From NCBI GenBank assembly GCA_027452145.1, contig DAIDHB010000202.1, forward strand, positions 1 through 38,333: 38,333 bases of DNA. Direction: 5' to 3'. How positions within the stretch are numbered: the first letter of the stretch is position 1; each line of letters begins with the position of its first letter. The notes under the pieces are model-generated. The model saw only the letters and a list, made by a program, of their open reading frames with translations. It was not told the DNA's origin and did not search any database. This document shows positions 16,325 through 25,715 of this stretch, piece by piece. The position numbers were made by a program, and so were the translations under genes. Origin of the DNA: Planctomycetales bacterium (lineage in GTDB: Bacteria > Planctomycetota > Planctomycetia > Isosphaerales > Isosphaeraceae).

Positions 16325-18143
16325 CGGGCAAGACGGGATCAGTCCGACCGCGATCGGCGGCGCGGCGCCAGATCTCGATCCGGCCGAAGCTCACCTCGGG
16401 GCGGAAGTCACGGCGGATCACCTCCGCGAGCCGGTCGAGCGGCAGTTGCGACGGCAAGGCGTGCTCACCCGGCGACCAGACGACGACACAGTCCGCCTCG
16501 CGCTCGAGCGCCCGGACGAACTCGGGCTCGAGGTCGATGTGCACGAGCCACATCCAGCAGATCCCCGACTCCGCACGGAACGGCGAGATCCGCCCGACCG
16601 GGCCGTTGATCGCCGGGAACGGCGGCTCCCTGAGCACGTTGGCGATAGCCGTGTCGGGCGCAGTCGTTCGGCGCAGGTAGGCCACCGAATCGCGGTAATC
16701 CTGCCACGGGTACCACCGCCCGCGCCGGGGGTCATACCAGGCATCGCCCCCAGGAGGCGGCCACTCAGGCAGAGTGTCGCCCCGGGCAATCGAACCGATC
16801 GCCCTCATCGAGGCATCGAGATTGCAAAAAACCGGGATTCCGACGCTCGTCTCGGCGACAAGTATCGCGACAGCAATCGCGCGAAGCGGCGACGGCACGC
16901 CTGCCCCCGCGACGATCCAGCCGATGGGCAATGCCAGCGCGACGGCGCCTGTCAACGCAAGCGGATAGGCCAGGTACGCGTGCTGGACGGGGTGCGGCAC
17001 GCGGTAAAGCAGGGCCCCCGCAACCGCGATCAGCCAGGTTCCGGCCCGCCGTCGCGACGCTCCTCGCGTCGTCGCGATCATCGCGGCGAGCAGCCCGATG
17101 AGGATCGGTGCCGCGGGCTGCGCGAGTTGGTCGATGAACGCCCGCGCCATCGTGTTCGCGTCGGCGCGGCTGTATGCATCGCCGAGCGCGGCCGTCCGCA
17201 GCCCGCGGACCAGGTCGGCGGCGATCCCCGCGATCAACAGCGGAGCGAACGCCATCGCGGTGAAGGCGATCAGGAGTAGAACCCACACGACGAGTCGACG
17301 TGCCCTGCCCGTGCCGACCGACGACTCATCAACACCTTCCAGGATTGCGCAGGCCATCGCCGGCAGGAAGAACACGGCATGCGGGCGGATCGACAGCGCG
17401 GCCGCCCCGAGCGCGGCCGCGACCGCGACGCTCGCCCGGCCGGGCCACGCTTGCATAATCAGCAACCCAGTGACCATGCCCAGGCTCGCATGCCAGTCGC
17501 GCTGGGCGACCGTTTCGAAGTCGCGGTTCAGGTAGAAGGTCAGGAAGACGACATAGGCGGCGAGTCCCGGTAGAGCCCCGCCGAGGCAGCGGCGGCTCCA
17601 TGCCGTCAGGATCACTCCGAGCGCCAGGAGAGCCGTCGCGTCGAGCGCATACAGAGGCCAGGTCCGCCCCCATCCGAACGTCTTGCCCAGGATCCAGGCA
17701 AGGTAGATGGCGCCAGGAAAGTTGTAGCCGCGGATGTCGCGATATGGCCGGATGCCGTGATCCCACGACTGCGCAAGGGTCGCGAACGTGTCGGCATCAC
17801 GCGACCAGGGCCAGAGCAGGTAATGCGGCACCCAGGATGCCAGCATCGCGAGCGCGGCCATCGCGGCGACGATCGCCAGGCCCGCCGCAAGCGCGCGATC
17901 GGCGGCCGCGTCCGTGATCTTGACCAGCCGTTTTTGCCCTTTCCAGCAAACGACGGCATACACCGCGGCCACGCAGGCGAGCACAAGTTCGGCGCGACGC
18001 TGTCGGAGCGGAACGGGTAGCGACCAGTAGATCTCGGGCAGCAGGAAGATGACGAACGCCCCGGATGCGATGCCGAGGACGAGGGCGGCCAGCGCGACGA
18101 ACCGACCCGCAGGGTTTCGCCAGTTCGTCTGAAAGCCCATCAT
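16302..18143 (-). CDS. Integral membrane GT-C-type glycosyltransferase family protein
   Basis: A 613-residue protein with about ten or more hydrophobic segments in the first three quarters and a soluble C-terminal part (about residue 465 onward). The segment WSRDADTFATLAQSWDHGIRPYRDIRGYNFPG near residue 113 resembles the first lumenal loop of ArnT/PMT-like GT-C glycosyltransferases, with acidic residues Asp116 and Asp118 as likely metal or donor ligands. Such enzymes transfer sugars from polyprenyl-linked donors at the outer face of the cytoplasmic membrane. The acceptor is unknown. The ATG pair at 18138-18143 follows a GGTGGGGG stretch; the frame is open to 18260. The gene stands alone and meets the RidA gene tail to tail with overlap. 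Confidence 0.75.
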   Translation of the reverse strand: MMGFQTNWRNPAGRFVALAALVLGIASGAFVIFLLPEIYWSLPVPLRQRRAELVLACVAAVYAVVCWKGQKRLVKITDAAADRALAAGLAIVAAMAALAMLASWVPHYLLWPWSRDADTFATLAQSWDHGIRPYRDIRGYNFPGAIYLAWILGKTFGWGRTWPLYALDATALLALGVILTAWSRRCLGGALPGLAAYVVFLTFYLNRDFETVAQRDWHASLGMVTGLLIMQAWPGRASVAVAAALGAAALSIRPHAVFFLPAMACAILEGVDESSVGTGRARRLVVWVLLLIAFTAMAFAPLLIAGIAADLVRGLRTAALGDAYSRADANTMARAFIDQLAQPAAPILIGLLAAMIATTRGASRRRAGTWLIAVAGALLYRVPHPVQHAYLAYPLALTGAVALALPIGWIVAGAGVPSPLRAIAVAILVAETSVGIPVFCNLDASMRAIGSIARGDTLPEWPPPGGDAWYDPRRGRWYPWQDYRDSVAYLRRTTAPDTAIANVLREPPFPAINGPVGRISPFRAESGICWMWLVHIDLEPEFVRALEREADCVVVWSPGEHALPSQLPLDRLAEVIRRDFRPEVSFGRIEIWRRAADRGRTDPVLPVNDAARR

Positions 18144-18254
18144 CCGCAGCCCCCACCTGACCGGACGCGCCGGCCTTCGAACCGGGAATCGTCGAACATG
18201 GTAACATCCTCGTCGGACGGATAGGTCAGTTCCATCGAGATCAAGGACGAGATC

Positions 18255-18305
18255 GGCCATTTTCGGACATCACGGCCATTCCGGTTTCGATGGCCGAAAA
18301 CGGCC
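18255..18305. repeat. Nested inverted repeat upstream of ada-alkA
   Basis: GGCCATTTTCGG (18255-18266) and CCGAAAACGGCC (18294-18305) are inverted repeats with 11 of 12 positions matching. Nested inside, GGCCAT (18274-18279) and ATGGCC (18290-18295) match perfectly. CGGCCATT also occurs as a direct repeat at 18254 and 18273. The block lies between two divergent genes, 110 bases before the Ada-AlkA start, and may be an operator or a structured leader. Confidence 0.5.
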
Positions 18306-18414
18306 AGACGGCGCGGGCCCAATCGGATAAACTTCCCCCGGTGACGAGCCGATCGACACCGCGGTGGGATGAGACCATCCGACACGAAGCGATCCGCACG
18401 AGGCCCGGTGCGCC

Positions 18415-19887
18415 ATGACGATCGACGACGAGACCTGTTACCGCGCCCTGGCGGCCCGCGACCGTCGATTCGACGGCCTGTTCTTCGTCGGGATCACGAC
18501 GACAAGGATCTATTGCCGGCCGATCTGCCCGGCCAGGACCGCGGGCAGAGACCGCTGCCGCTTCTTCGCCGACGCGGCCGCGGCCGAGCGAGCCGGGTTC
18601 CGGCCCTGCCTGCGTTGCCGGCCCGAGCTGGCGCCCGGCCAGGCCCCGGTCGACGCGATCGGCCGGATCGCCCGGATCGCCGCCGCGCGAATCGAGGCCG
18701 GTGCGCTCAACGATGGCGGCAGCGTCGAGCGGCTCGCTGGCGAGCTGGGCCTCAGCGCCCGGCACCTGCGCCGGGCGGTGGGCTCGGAGTTCGGCGTGTC
18801 TCCCATCGAGCTGGCCCAGACGCGCCGACTGCTGCTGGCCAAGCAGCTTTTGACCGAGACCGAGCTCCCGATCTCGCGCGTCGCCTTCGCCAGCGGGTTC
18901 GAGAGCGTCCGCCGATTCAACGGGCTGTTCCGGTCGCACTACCGGCTCACGCCGGGCGACCTCAGGCGCTCGCGTGCCCGGTCTCGCGATCACGACGTGC
19001 TCCGCCTGACGCTGGCCTATCGCCCTCCGCTGGCGTGGGACGCCCTGATCGGCTTCCTTTCCGGCCGGACGACGGCGGGCGTCGAACGGGTCGATGGCCG
19101 GGCTTACCTCCGCACCGCGGCAGTGGGGGCATGGCGCGGCTGGCTCCGGGTCGAGCCGATCGACGGCCGCGAGGCCCTGGCCGTCGAGCTGGCGCCGTCG
19201 CTGCTCCCGGCGCTGGCCGATGTCCTCGCGCGGGTGAAAGACCTGTTCGACCTGGCCGCACGGCCCGACGCAATCGCCGCCCATTTGCGCGGCGACTCGG
19301 TGATGGCCGGTGCGGTCGCCCGAAGGCCGGGCCTGCGGGTGCCGGGGGCGTTCGACGGCTTCGAGCTGACGGTGCGCGCCATCCTGGGCCAGCGGATCAG
19401 CGTCCGGGCGGCGACGACGCTCGCCGGCCGCCTGGCCGCGCGGTTCGGCGAGCCGATCGAGACGCCGTTCGCCGGGCTCGACCGCCTCGGCCCGACGGCC
19501 GAGCGGCTCGCCGACGCCGACCCACGCGAACTCGCGGCGCTCGGCATTGCCGCGCCCCGCGCGACCGCGATCGTCGCGATCGCGCGGGCCGCCGCCTCCG
19601 GCCGGCTCGAGCTCCGGCCGGGCAAGGATCCCGAGGCCGCCATCGACGACCTGCGCCGGTATCCGGGCCTCGGCGACTGGACCTCGCATTATATCGCCAT
19701 GCGCGCCCTCCGCTGGCCCGACGCGTTTCCCGCCGGCGACCTGGGCCTGCTGCGCGCCGCCGGGATCGATTCGCCCCGTCGCCTGCGCGATGCCGCCGAG
19801 GCATGGCGCCCCTGGCGGTCCTATGCCGCCATGTATCTCTGGACCGACGGCCACAACGTAGCGACCCCATCGGAGACACTCGCATGA
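18415..19887 (+). CDS. alkA: Ada regulator fused to AlkA DNA-3-methyladenine glycosylase
   Basis: A 490-residue fusion. The N-terminal Ada domain has the zinc/methyl-phosphotriester cysteines Cys34, Cys38, Cys65 and Cys68 (IYCRPICPA and RPCLRC). An AraC-type helix-turn-helix follows (about residues 80-187; LSARHLRRAVGSEFGVSPIEL, then FASGFESVRRFN). The AlkA part spans about 195-490, with the helix-hairpin-helix segment YPGLGDWTSHYIAMRAL and catalytic Asp442 in PAGDLGL. Ada-type sensors turn into activators when Cys34-equivalents accept a methyl group, and AlkA removes alkylated purines, so this protein may both sense and repair alkylation. The O6-methyltransferase part of classical Ada is absent but is supplied by the next gene, which overlaps by four bases (ATGA). 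Confidence 0.93.
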   Translation: MTIDDETCYRALAARDRRFDGLFFVGITTTRIYCRPICPARTAGRDRCRFFADAAAAERAGFRPCLRCRPELAPGQAPVDAIGRIARIAAARIEAGALNDGGSVERLAGELGLSARHLRRAVGSEFGVSPIELAQTRRLLLAKQLLTETELPISRVAFASGFESVRRFNGLFRSHYRLTPGDLRRSRARSRDHDVLRLTLAYRPPLAWDALIGFLSGRTTAGVERVDGRAYLRTAAVGAWRGWLRVEPIDGREALAVELAPSLLPALADVLARVKDLFDLAARPDAIAAHLRGDSVMAGAVARRPGLRVPGAFDGFELTVRAILGQRISVRAATTLAGRLAARFGEPIETPFAGLDRLGPTAERLADADPRELAALGIAAPRATAIVAIARAAASGRLELRPGKDPEAAIDDLRRYPGLGDWTSHYIAMRALRWPDAFPAGDLGLLRAAGIDSPRRLRDAAEAWRPWRSYAAMYLWTDGHNVATPSETLA

Positions 19888-20438
19888 AACGCGCGTCCGG
19901 ATGTTTCTACCTCGAGTATGCCGCTCCCGTCGGTCCGCTGGTGCTGACCTCCGACGGCCAGGCGCTCACCGGGCTGCACCTGCCCGAGCGCGACGGCAGC
20001 GCCGCCACGATGCCGGCCGAAGCACCCTGGAGCCGCGATCCTGGCCCGTTCCGCCAGGCGCTGGCGCAGCTCGACGCCTACTTCGCGGGCGAACGGACGA
20101 CCTTCGACCTGCCGCTCCGGATGGACGGCACGGACTTTCAGCGCCTGGCATGGGACGCTTTGCTAACCATCCCCTATGGCACGACGATTAGCTACGGCGA
20201 ACAGGCACGCCGGATCGGCCGTCCCGAGGCGTCGCGGGCCGTCGGCGCGGCCAACGGCCGCAATCCGATCGCGATCATCGTACCGTGCCACCGGGTGATC
20301 GGCTCCGGTGGCAAACTGACCGGCTACGGCGGCGGCCTGCCGCTCAAGCAATGGCTGCTCGACCACGAGGCCGCCGTTCTCGACCGTAATGTCGGACAAT
20401 CGCCGCGCCGACGCCGCGAGTTGCAGCCCGCCCATTAG
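19884..20438 (+). CDS. ogt: Methylated-DNA--protein-cysteine methyltransferase
   Basis: The 184-residue suicide repair protein transfers the alkyl group from O6-methylguanine (and O4-methylthymine) to its own cysteine. The active site is Cys135 in IIVPCHRVIG, with the DNA-binding block FQRLAWDALLTIPYGTTISYGEQARRIGRPEASRAVGAANGRNP before it (85-128) and the GGKLTGYGGGLPLKQWLL segment after. GGAG eight bases upstream supports the ATG. Its start overlaps the stop of the Ada-AlkA gene, so the pair together restores the functions of a classical Ada plus AlkA in one co-translated unit. Confidence 0.95.
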   Translation: MKRASGCFYLEYAAPVGPLVLTSDGQALTGLHLPERDGSAATMPAEAPWSRDPGPFRQALAQLDAYFAGERTTFDLPLRMDGTDFQRLAWDALLTIPYGTTISYGEQARRIGRPEASRAVGAANGRNPIAIIVPCHRVIGSGGKLTGYGGGLPLKQWLLDHEAAVLDRNVGQSPRRRRELQPAH

Positions 20439-20559
20439 CGGGGTAACCTGGATGAGTCGGGGCCCGATGCCGCGGCCGCGATCCAGGCGGACCGGTTGCC
20501 GCGGCCCGCGCCGCCGGTCCATTCGTCGCCACCGGTTTCTCTGTGCCCCGGAGACGCTC

Positions 20560-21777
20560 ATGATCACGCGACGCGACATTCTGCGGGCGCTCGCCGCCGA
20601 GGGCCTGGCCGTCGGCCTCGGGAGCGCGGCCCTCGGCCAGCAGTCGCCGCGCAAGAGCGGTTCGCGCCGGCGCTCCGGCCGACGTCCGTCCGACCGGAAT
20701 CCGGCCGGCGGCGGGACGACGAAGGACCAGGCGCACGATTCCCCGCCCCCGCATCGCCTGGATGACGTGCTCGCGCCGGTGCGCGACGAGCATCATCTCC
20801 CCGGCCTGGCCGGGGCGATCCTCGTGGGCGACCGCGTCGCCGCCATCGGCGCGACCGGCATCCGCAAGATCGGCTCGTCGGAACCATTCCTCCCCACCGA
20901 CCAGGTCCACCTGGGCTCGTGTACCAAGGCGATGACCGCAACCCTGATCGGTATGCTGGTCGACGACGGGAAGCTGACCTGGAAGACCACGATCGGCGAA
21001 GTCTTTGGTCAGCGGGCCTTGCATGTCCACCCCGACATCCAGGACGTGACGCTCGAGCAGCTCCTGACGCACCGCGCCGGCCTGCCGCACGACGTCCAGT
21101 GGTGGTTCCTCTCGGGCCGGAATACGACCGAGCAGCGGATGGGAATCGTCGAGTCGATGCTCACGAATCCCCCGATCCATCCACCGGGGACGAGGTACGA
21201 GTATTCCAACGTCGGGTATGCCCTCGCTGGCCTGATGGCCGAGGTCGTCGCCGGCCAGTCGTGGGAAACCATGATGCAGAAGCGGCTGTTCGAGCCGCTG
21301 GGCATGACGACCGCGGGCTTCGGCGTGCCGGGCCGTCGCGGGACAGTGGAACAGCCCTGGGGCCATCAGTCGGCCGGCGGCCAGGCCAGGCCGGTCCAGC
21401 TCGACAACGCCCCGGCGCTCGGCCCGGCGGGGACCGTGCACTGTTCGCTGGCCGACTGGGGCCGGTTCGCCGCGCTCCACCTGGCGGCCGCGCAGGGCAA
21501 ACCCCGAATGCTCAAGGCCGCGACCTTCCGGTTCCTGCATACGCCGGCGCCGGGCTCCAACTACGCCGGCGGCTGGATCGTCTGCCAGCGCACCTGGGCC
21601 GGCGGCCAGGCGCTGACGCACACCGGCAGCAATACCACCTGGATGTCGACTGTCTGGCTGGCTCCCGCCCGCGACTTCATCTTCCTCGCCTCGACCAATC
21701 AGGGCGGCAAGGTCGCCGAGAAGGCCGTGGATGACGCGATCGTCGCGCTGCTCCGTGCCAGCCAGCGCCTCGGCTGA
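20560..21777 (+). CDS. Exported serine hydrolase, class C beta-lactamase family
   Basis: A 405-residue member of the beta-lactamase/penicillin-binding-protein-like serine hydrolase family (esterases, DD-peptidases and AmpC relatives). The motifs are Ser120-x-x-Lys123 (GSCTKAM), Tyr215-Ser-Asn217 (YEYSNVGYALAG), and His354-Thr-Gly (THTGSN) in place of the KTG triad of true beta-lactamases. The N-terminus MITRRDILRALAAEGLAVGL looks like a Tat leader, followed by a basic, low-complexity stretch (residues 28-66). The ATG at 20560 has GGAG about seven bases upstream; the frame is open further up. The HTG variant is common in esterase-like members, so antibiotic resistance should not be assumed. 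No functional link to the repair genes upstream is evident. Confidence 0.85.
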   Translation: MITRRDILRALAAEGLAVGLGSAALGQQSPRKSGSRRRSGRRPSDRNPAGGGTTKDQAHDSPPPHRLDDVLAPVRDEHHLPGLAGAILVGDRVAAIGATGIRKIGSSEPFLPTDQVHLGSCTKAMTATLIGMLVDDGKLTWKTTIGEVFGQRALHVHPDIQDVTLEQLLTHRAGLPHDVQWWFLSGRNTTEQRMGIVESMLTNPPIHPPGTRYEYSNVGYALAGLMAEVVAGQSWETMMQKRLFEPLGMTTAGFGVPGRRGTVEQPWGHQSAGGQARPVQLDNAPALGPAGTVHCSLADWGRFAALHLAAAQGKPRMLKAATFRFLHTPAPGSNYAGGWIVCQRTWAGGQALTHTGSNTTWMSTVWLAPARDFIFLASTNQGGKVAEKAVDDAIVALLRASQRLG

Positions 21778-21903
21778 TCGGACCATCCGCCCGGACCGGG
21801 CACCACGCCAGGGTCGCGATCGGCCTCGACCGCTCCGGCGAGTTATGCTAGCTTGCCCGCGTCGACGCGACCACCCATCGCCGTCTCCCGCGGAGTCCCG
21901 CCG

Positions 21904-22767
21904 ATGAGCACCGTCTCCGGTCGTCCCGGCTCGAGGCCGCAGCCACTGCCTCCCGAGCCCGATCCCTTCCGCCTCGGCTGGCGATATGTCCGCCTCACCC
22001 GGCCCGACGGCACTCAGGTCGTTGACCAGGTGCCGCTGACCCCGGAGGACGTACTCCATCCCGAGGAAGGGGATTTCATCGTGCAGAATGACCCGCACGA
22101 CATCGATCGGGTGTACCTCAAGGAGGTTTTCAAGGCGAAGCTGGCGGCGGACCTCACGACGCACGTCCTCGCGGACTGCCGGGTGGATTTCGGCATCCCG
22201 GGCGTCAGGCCGCTCGGGCCGGATCTCGCGGTCTTCGCCGACCTCCGCCGGTTCATCCTCTGGTCGACCTTCGTCGTGCGCGAGGAGCGTGCCCGGCCGG
22301 TGCTCGTCGGCGAGATCACTTCTCCCGTGACCCGGGACAACGACCTCGGCATCAAGCTGGATTACTATCACCGCGCACGGGTCCCCTGGTACCTGATCGC
22401 CGACGCGACGATCGAGGGTGAAACCGAGCGACGGATCGAGCTGCTCCTCTTTCGGCGCGGGCGAACCAGCTACAAGAAGGTTGAGCCCGACGAAATGGGT
22501 CGTGTCTGGCTTGAGCCGATCGGACTCTGGCTTGGCCAGACCCGCGATCGGGTCGGCGGCTTCATGCGCCTGGCTTGCTACGACCCCGAGACCGGCCAGG
22601 AAGTCGGCGATTACACCGCCGTCAGCCAGGCGCTGGCCGAGGCCGAGCGGCAGCGCGAGGCCGCCGAGCGTCGGGTAGACGAACAGTCCCACGCCATCGC
22701 CCTCGCCGAGGCCCGGATCCGCGAGCTCGAGGCCCTGCTGGCCGCGCGTCAAGCCAGCGGCGGTTGA
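21904..22767 (+). CDS. Uma2-family (DUF820) restriction-endonuclease-like protein
   Basis: A 287-residue Uma2/DUF820 protein with a PD-(D/E)XK-type fold; the cellular role of this family is unknown although it is widely expanded in planctomycetes and cyanobacteria. The likely active-site residues are Asp107 (LGPDLAVF), Glu137 (VLVGEITSPVTRDNDLG) and Lys151 (GIKLDYYHRARVPWYLIAD). The last ~60 residues are charged and heptad-like (AEAERQREAAERRVDEQ), predicting a coiled coil for self-association. GGAG upstream of the ATG at 21904 supports the start. A possible -10 element TATGCT lies at 21844-21849. It stands between unrelated genes. Confidence 0.85.
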   Translation: MSTVSGRPGSRPQPLPPEPDPFRLGWRYVRLTRPDGTQVVDQVPLTPEDVLHPEEGDFIVQNDPHDIDRVYLKEVFKAKLAADLTTHVLADCRVDFGIPGVRPLGPDLAVFADLRRFILWSTFVVREERARPVLVGEITSPVTRDNDLGIKLDYYHRARVPWYLIADATIEGETERRIELLLFRRGRTSYKKVEPDEMGRVWLEPIGLWLGQTRDRVGGFMRLACYDPETGQEVGDYTAVSQALAEAERQREAAERRVDEQSHAIALAEARIRELEALLAARQASGG

Positions 22768-23036
22768 GGACTCGCGGGGGGGGTTTACGGCCGCTCTCCC
22801 ATCGAGCCAATCACCCCCTGGATCCGAATCTCGCAATTTGAGCTTTCTGGATTCACCGCGATCTGCTATCAACCCTGTCGGCCGGCAGCATGCCTTCGGG
22901 CTCGCGCCAGGATTGCGCGAAGGCCCGGCATCGAGCCGTCCGGTCATCCTGTCCTGGTCGGGCGTCGACTTGCCAATCTGGTCGGTTTCGACAGTCCCGC
23001 CGTCACCGCGGCCGTTCCCAAGGAGGGGATCGATCC

Positions 23037-24965
23037 ATGGGCCGGCGACTCTTGTTCATCCTGGGAATCCTGTTTTCCGCGCCCCCGGCCCTGGTGCTGG
23101 TGCCGGCGCGCGCCCAGGACCCGGGCGCTCCGCCGCCCGTCGAGGCCGCCCCGCCCACGTCGGCTGAGCTGCCTCCGGTCAAGCCGTCCGAGATCCCCGA
23201 TCTGGCCGTGCCCGCCGCGACCGACGAGCCCGCGTCCGCCCAGAGGACGAATTTCGGGCCAGCGAGCCAGGCGGCCCGCGACGAGGATGGGGCGACCGGA
23301 TTGGCTCTGCCGAAACGGCTGGAACCCGCGGAGCCGCCCGCCGAGATTCCGGGCAGCACTGGCGGCGACGGCACCGGCCGCGCGACGCTCGACCCATCGC
23401 TCGAGCGAGCCCAGGGATCCGCCCCGGCGGCCGCCGGCGCCGCCGACCGCGGCGAGCGAATCTCCGTCGACCGGCTGCCGACGGGGCGTCAGTCCGTGTC
23501 GGTCGCGGTCGATATCCAGTCTCCCTCGCACATGAACTTGCACAAGCCGGCGACCGTGCGGCTGATCGTCCGCAATGCCGGCGGCTCCGACGCGCACCAG
23601 GTCGTGGTGCGCGACGAGCTGCCCGAGGGGCTGAAGTTCGTCTCCAGCGTCCCGCCCCCGGCGGCCGGCGGCGCCGGCGGCCAGGCCATCACCTGGTCCC
23701 TTGGCACCATGGCCGCGGGCTCCGAGGGTATCATCACGCTGAAGGTCGAGCCCACCCGGGCCGGCCCGCTGGAACACGGCGCCTCGGTGACGTTCCAGAC
23801 CGGCTCCAGGGCCCGGATCGAGGTTCTCCAGCCGAAGCTGAAAATCGAGCTGATCCCCAGCTCGAAGACGGTGCTCAGGGGCCAGGAGGTCGAGTTCAAG
23901 GTCGTGGTGACGAACGTCGGCAACGGCCCGGCGCGCAGGGTCACGGTCGCCGCCCAGCTCAGCCGGGGCCTCCGCTACGACCAGAGCGAGCGCGGCACCG
24001 GCACCATGGTCACCGAGCCGATCCCGGTGCTCGCCCCCGGCGACAGCAAGGAGATCGACCCCCTGGTCGCCGTCGCGGGCAAGGCCGGCGACGAGACCTG
24101 CACGGTCACCGCGCACAGCCCCGACGTCGTTGTCCTCGACAAGGCGCAGGAGGCGAGAGCCGTCGAGAAGATCACCATCCAGGAGCCCGCGCTCGACCTG
24201 GCCCTCGAGGGCCCCAAACGCCGCTGCACCGACACGATCGCCCAGTACGAGATCGCGCTCAAGAATCCCGGCACCGCCCCCGCGCGGCGGGTCAGGGTCG
24301 CCGCGTTCGTGCCGCCCGGACTGCGGCTCACCAGCGTGCCAAAGGGAGCGCGCTACGACGCCCCCAGCCGCCGCCTCGTCTGGACGATCGACCGCCTCGA
24401 GCCCGACCCCAAGCCCCAGAAGCTGGCCTTCGAGGTCAAGGTCGGCGACGTCGGCAACTACGAGATCACCGCCGAGGCCGCCGCCGACAGCAACATCCGG
24501 AAGAAGCAGAACCTCGTCACCGAGGTCTTCGGCATCCCCGACGTCGACCTCGAAGTGACCGAGCGTCAGCGCGTCGTCGACGTCGGCGGTACGACCCACT
24601 TCCAGATCGCACTCCGCAACAAGGGCACCAAGGAGGCCACCAACATCCACCTCTGGGCCGCCGTCTCGAAGAATCTCAAGGTCACCGGCGGCCTCGACGT
24701 GCCGCAGGACCTGCAATTCGTGGGCAGCAAGGAGGGCGAGGTGGTGCTCCAGGACAAGAACGACCCGAAGCGAGGGATCGCCAGCCTGGGCCCCGGCCGG
24801 GAGCTGGTCCTGGGAATCGAGGTAAAGGCGATCGCCGACAAACCCGAGTCCGCCTTCTGCCGCGTGTTCATCACCCACGACGCCCTGGCCGACCCGTTCG
24901 AGGCCATGGCGCGTGTCAGGATCCTCCCCGCCACCGGCCGCACCGCCGAACTCGGCGGCCAGTGA
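23037..24965 (+). CDS. Secreted DUF11 (TIGR01451-type) repeat protein
   Basis: A 642-residue exported protein: signal peptide MGRRLLFILGILFSAPPALVLVPARA, a disordered Pro/Ala-rich stretch to about residue 150, then four Ig-like DUF11-type repeats (about 154-260, 264-383, 385-500 and 503-630). Each repeat shows a pattern like LIVRNAGGSDAHQVVVRDELPEGL or VVVTNVGNGPARRVTVAAQLSRGL. Such repeats usually build stalk or envelope-associated proteins, and planctomycete surfaces are rich in them. No sorting signal or C-terminal membrane anchor is visible. An AGGAGG ribosome site ends ten bases before the ATG at 23037. The coding sequence converges on the small membrane protein downstream. Confidence 0.85.
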   Translation: MGRRLLFILGILFSAPPALVLVPARAQDPGAPPPVEAAPPTSAELPPVKPSEIPDLAVPAATDEPASAQRTNFGPASQAARDEDGATGLALPKRLEPAEPPAEIPGSTGGDGTGRATLDPSLERAQGSAPAAAGAADRGERISVDRLPTGRQSVSVAVDIQSPSHMNLHKPATVRLIVRNAGGSDAHQVVVRDELPEGLKFVSSVPPPAAGGAGGQAITWSLGTMAAGSEGIITLKVEPTRAGPLEHGASVTFQTGSRARIEVLQPKLKIELIPSSKTVLRGQEVEFKVVVTNVGNGPARRVTVAAQLSRGLRYDQSERGTGTMVTEPIPVLAPGDSKEIDPLVAVAGKAGDETCTVTAHSPDVVVLDKAQEARAVEKITIQEPALDLALEGPKRRCTDTIAQYEIALKNPGTAPARRVRVAAFVPPGLRLTSVPKGARYDAPSRRLVWTIDRLEPDPKPQKLAFEVKVGDVGNYEITAEAAADSNIRKKQNLVTEVFGIPDVDLEVTERQRVVDVGGTTHFQIALRNKGTKEATNIHLWAAVSKNLKVTGGLDVPQDLQFVGSKEGEVVLQDKNDPKRGIASLGPGRELVLGIEVKAIADKPESAFCRVFITHDALADPFEAMARVRILPATGRTAELGGQ

Positions 24966-25083
24966 GCGGGCGCCCCTCACGGAAGCGGGCCGGGCTGATC
25001 GAAGGGACCACGTCGAGGGACGAATGTCATGTCCCTGGTCGGATCCGGTCCCGCTCGAGCCGATGGGCTGGCGCTACGCTGGG

Positions 25084-25455
25084 TCAGTCGGTCCTCGAAT
25101 GATGTCTGCCAGCCCAACGCCAGGTCAGGGTGCCGTACCATTGCTCCATCCGCGAGTCCCACGTCGCCCACCGGCCGATGAACCGCCGCGGGCCGATCAG
25201 GACGTACGCCGTCCGCTTCTGGCCGCCTCGGTCGCGTGCCTTGACCCAGAATAGCCGCGAGCCGGGGAAGATGACCTCGAACCATTCGAACGGCCCGGTG
25301 CGAAACGGAATCCAGCATCGGCGGATCGTCCACACCTCCGCGTGCTGCTTCTCCGCCTCCTCGTGAATGCGTTCCCGGTCGCTCCGCCCCTGGATCACCC
25401 AGGACACGAACGCCACGACGATCAGGATCATCGTCAAGATCGCCGGATTGCTCAT
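25084..25455 (-). CDS. Small membrane-anchored hypothetical protein
   Basis: A 123-residue protein I do not recognise. Residues 4-22 (PAILTMILIVVAFVSWVIQ) form one membrane helix at the N-terminus, followed by a charged helix (RSDRERIHEEAEKQHAE) and a Trp/Arg-rich C-terminal domain with GPFEWFEVIFPGSRLFWVKARD. The tail therefore probably lies in the cytoplasm or periplasm as a single small domain. The ATG at 25455 is chosen so that the membrane helix is at the start; GGTGGG lies about ten bases upstream. The frame is open to 25647. It converges on the DUF11 gene and has no obvious partner. Confidence 0.6.
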   Translation of the reverse strand: MSNPAILTMILIVVAFVSWVIQGRSDRERIHEEAEKQHAEVWTIRRCWIPFRTGPFEWFEVIFPGSRLFWVKARDRGGQKRTAYVLIGPRRFIGRWATWDSRMEQWYGTLTWRWAGRHHSRTD

Positions 25456-25715
25456 CGGCCAGATCCCACCTTCGTCGACTGGCTCGGAACGCGGAGTTGC
25501 ACGCTCTCGCCGCGGTTTGCTCCACACGCCCGATCGGTCATCATGCCGCCACAGCCGGCACATGGCCAACCAGGGGACACCTGTGCCACACGCGATTCGC
25601 TTGCGTTTCGCGGCATGGATTGTCATGCTCAATGCGGGTCGTCGCACCGGGTTGGTGGGATGAGCTTCGGCGTGCGCCGCGTCAGATCGCAGGCGTTGTC
25701 AGGGCGTGAACGCAG

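Noticed and set aside
18369..20438. A single long plus-strand frame joining sequence over ada-alkA with ogt
   Set aside because: Before 19884 it reads the Ada-AlkA gene in the wrong frame; only its end is real Ogt. The overlap of stop and start at 19884 explains it.
20560..21777. Antibiotic-resistance beta-lactamase
   Set aside because: HTG replaces KTG and the protein resembles the broad esterase/peptidase branch; resistance cannot be claimed from sequence.
20344..22947. Very long minus-strand open frame across the beta-lactamase-like and Uma2 genes
   Set aside because: Both plus-strand genes have clear motifs and ribosome sites; the antisense product has no recognisable domain.
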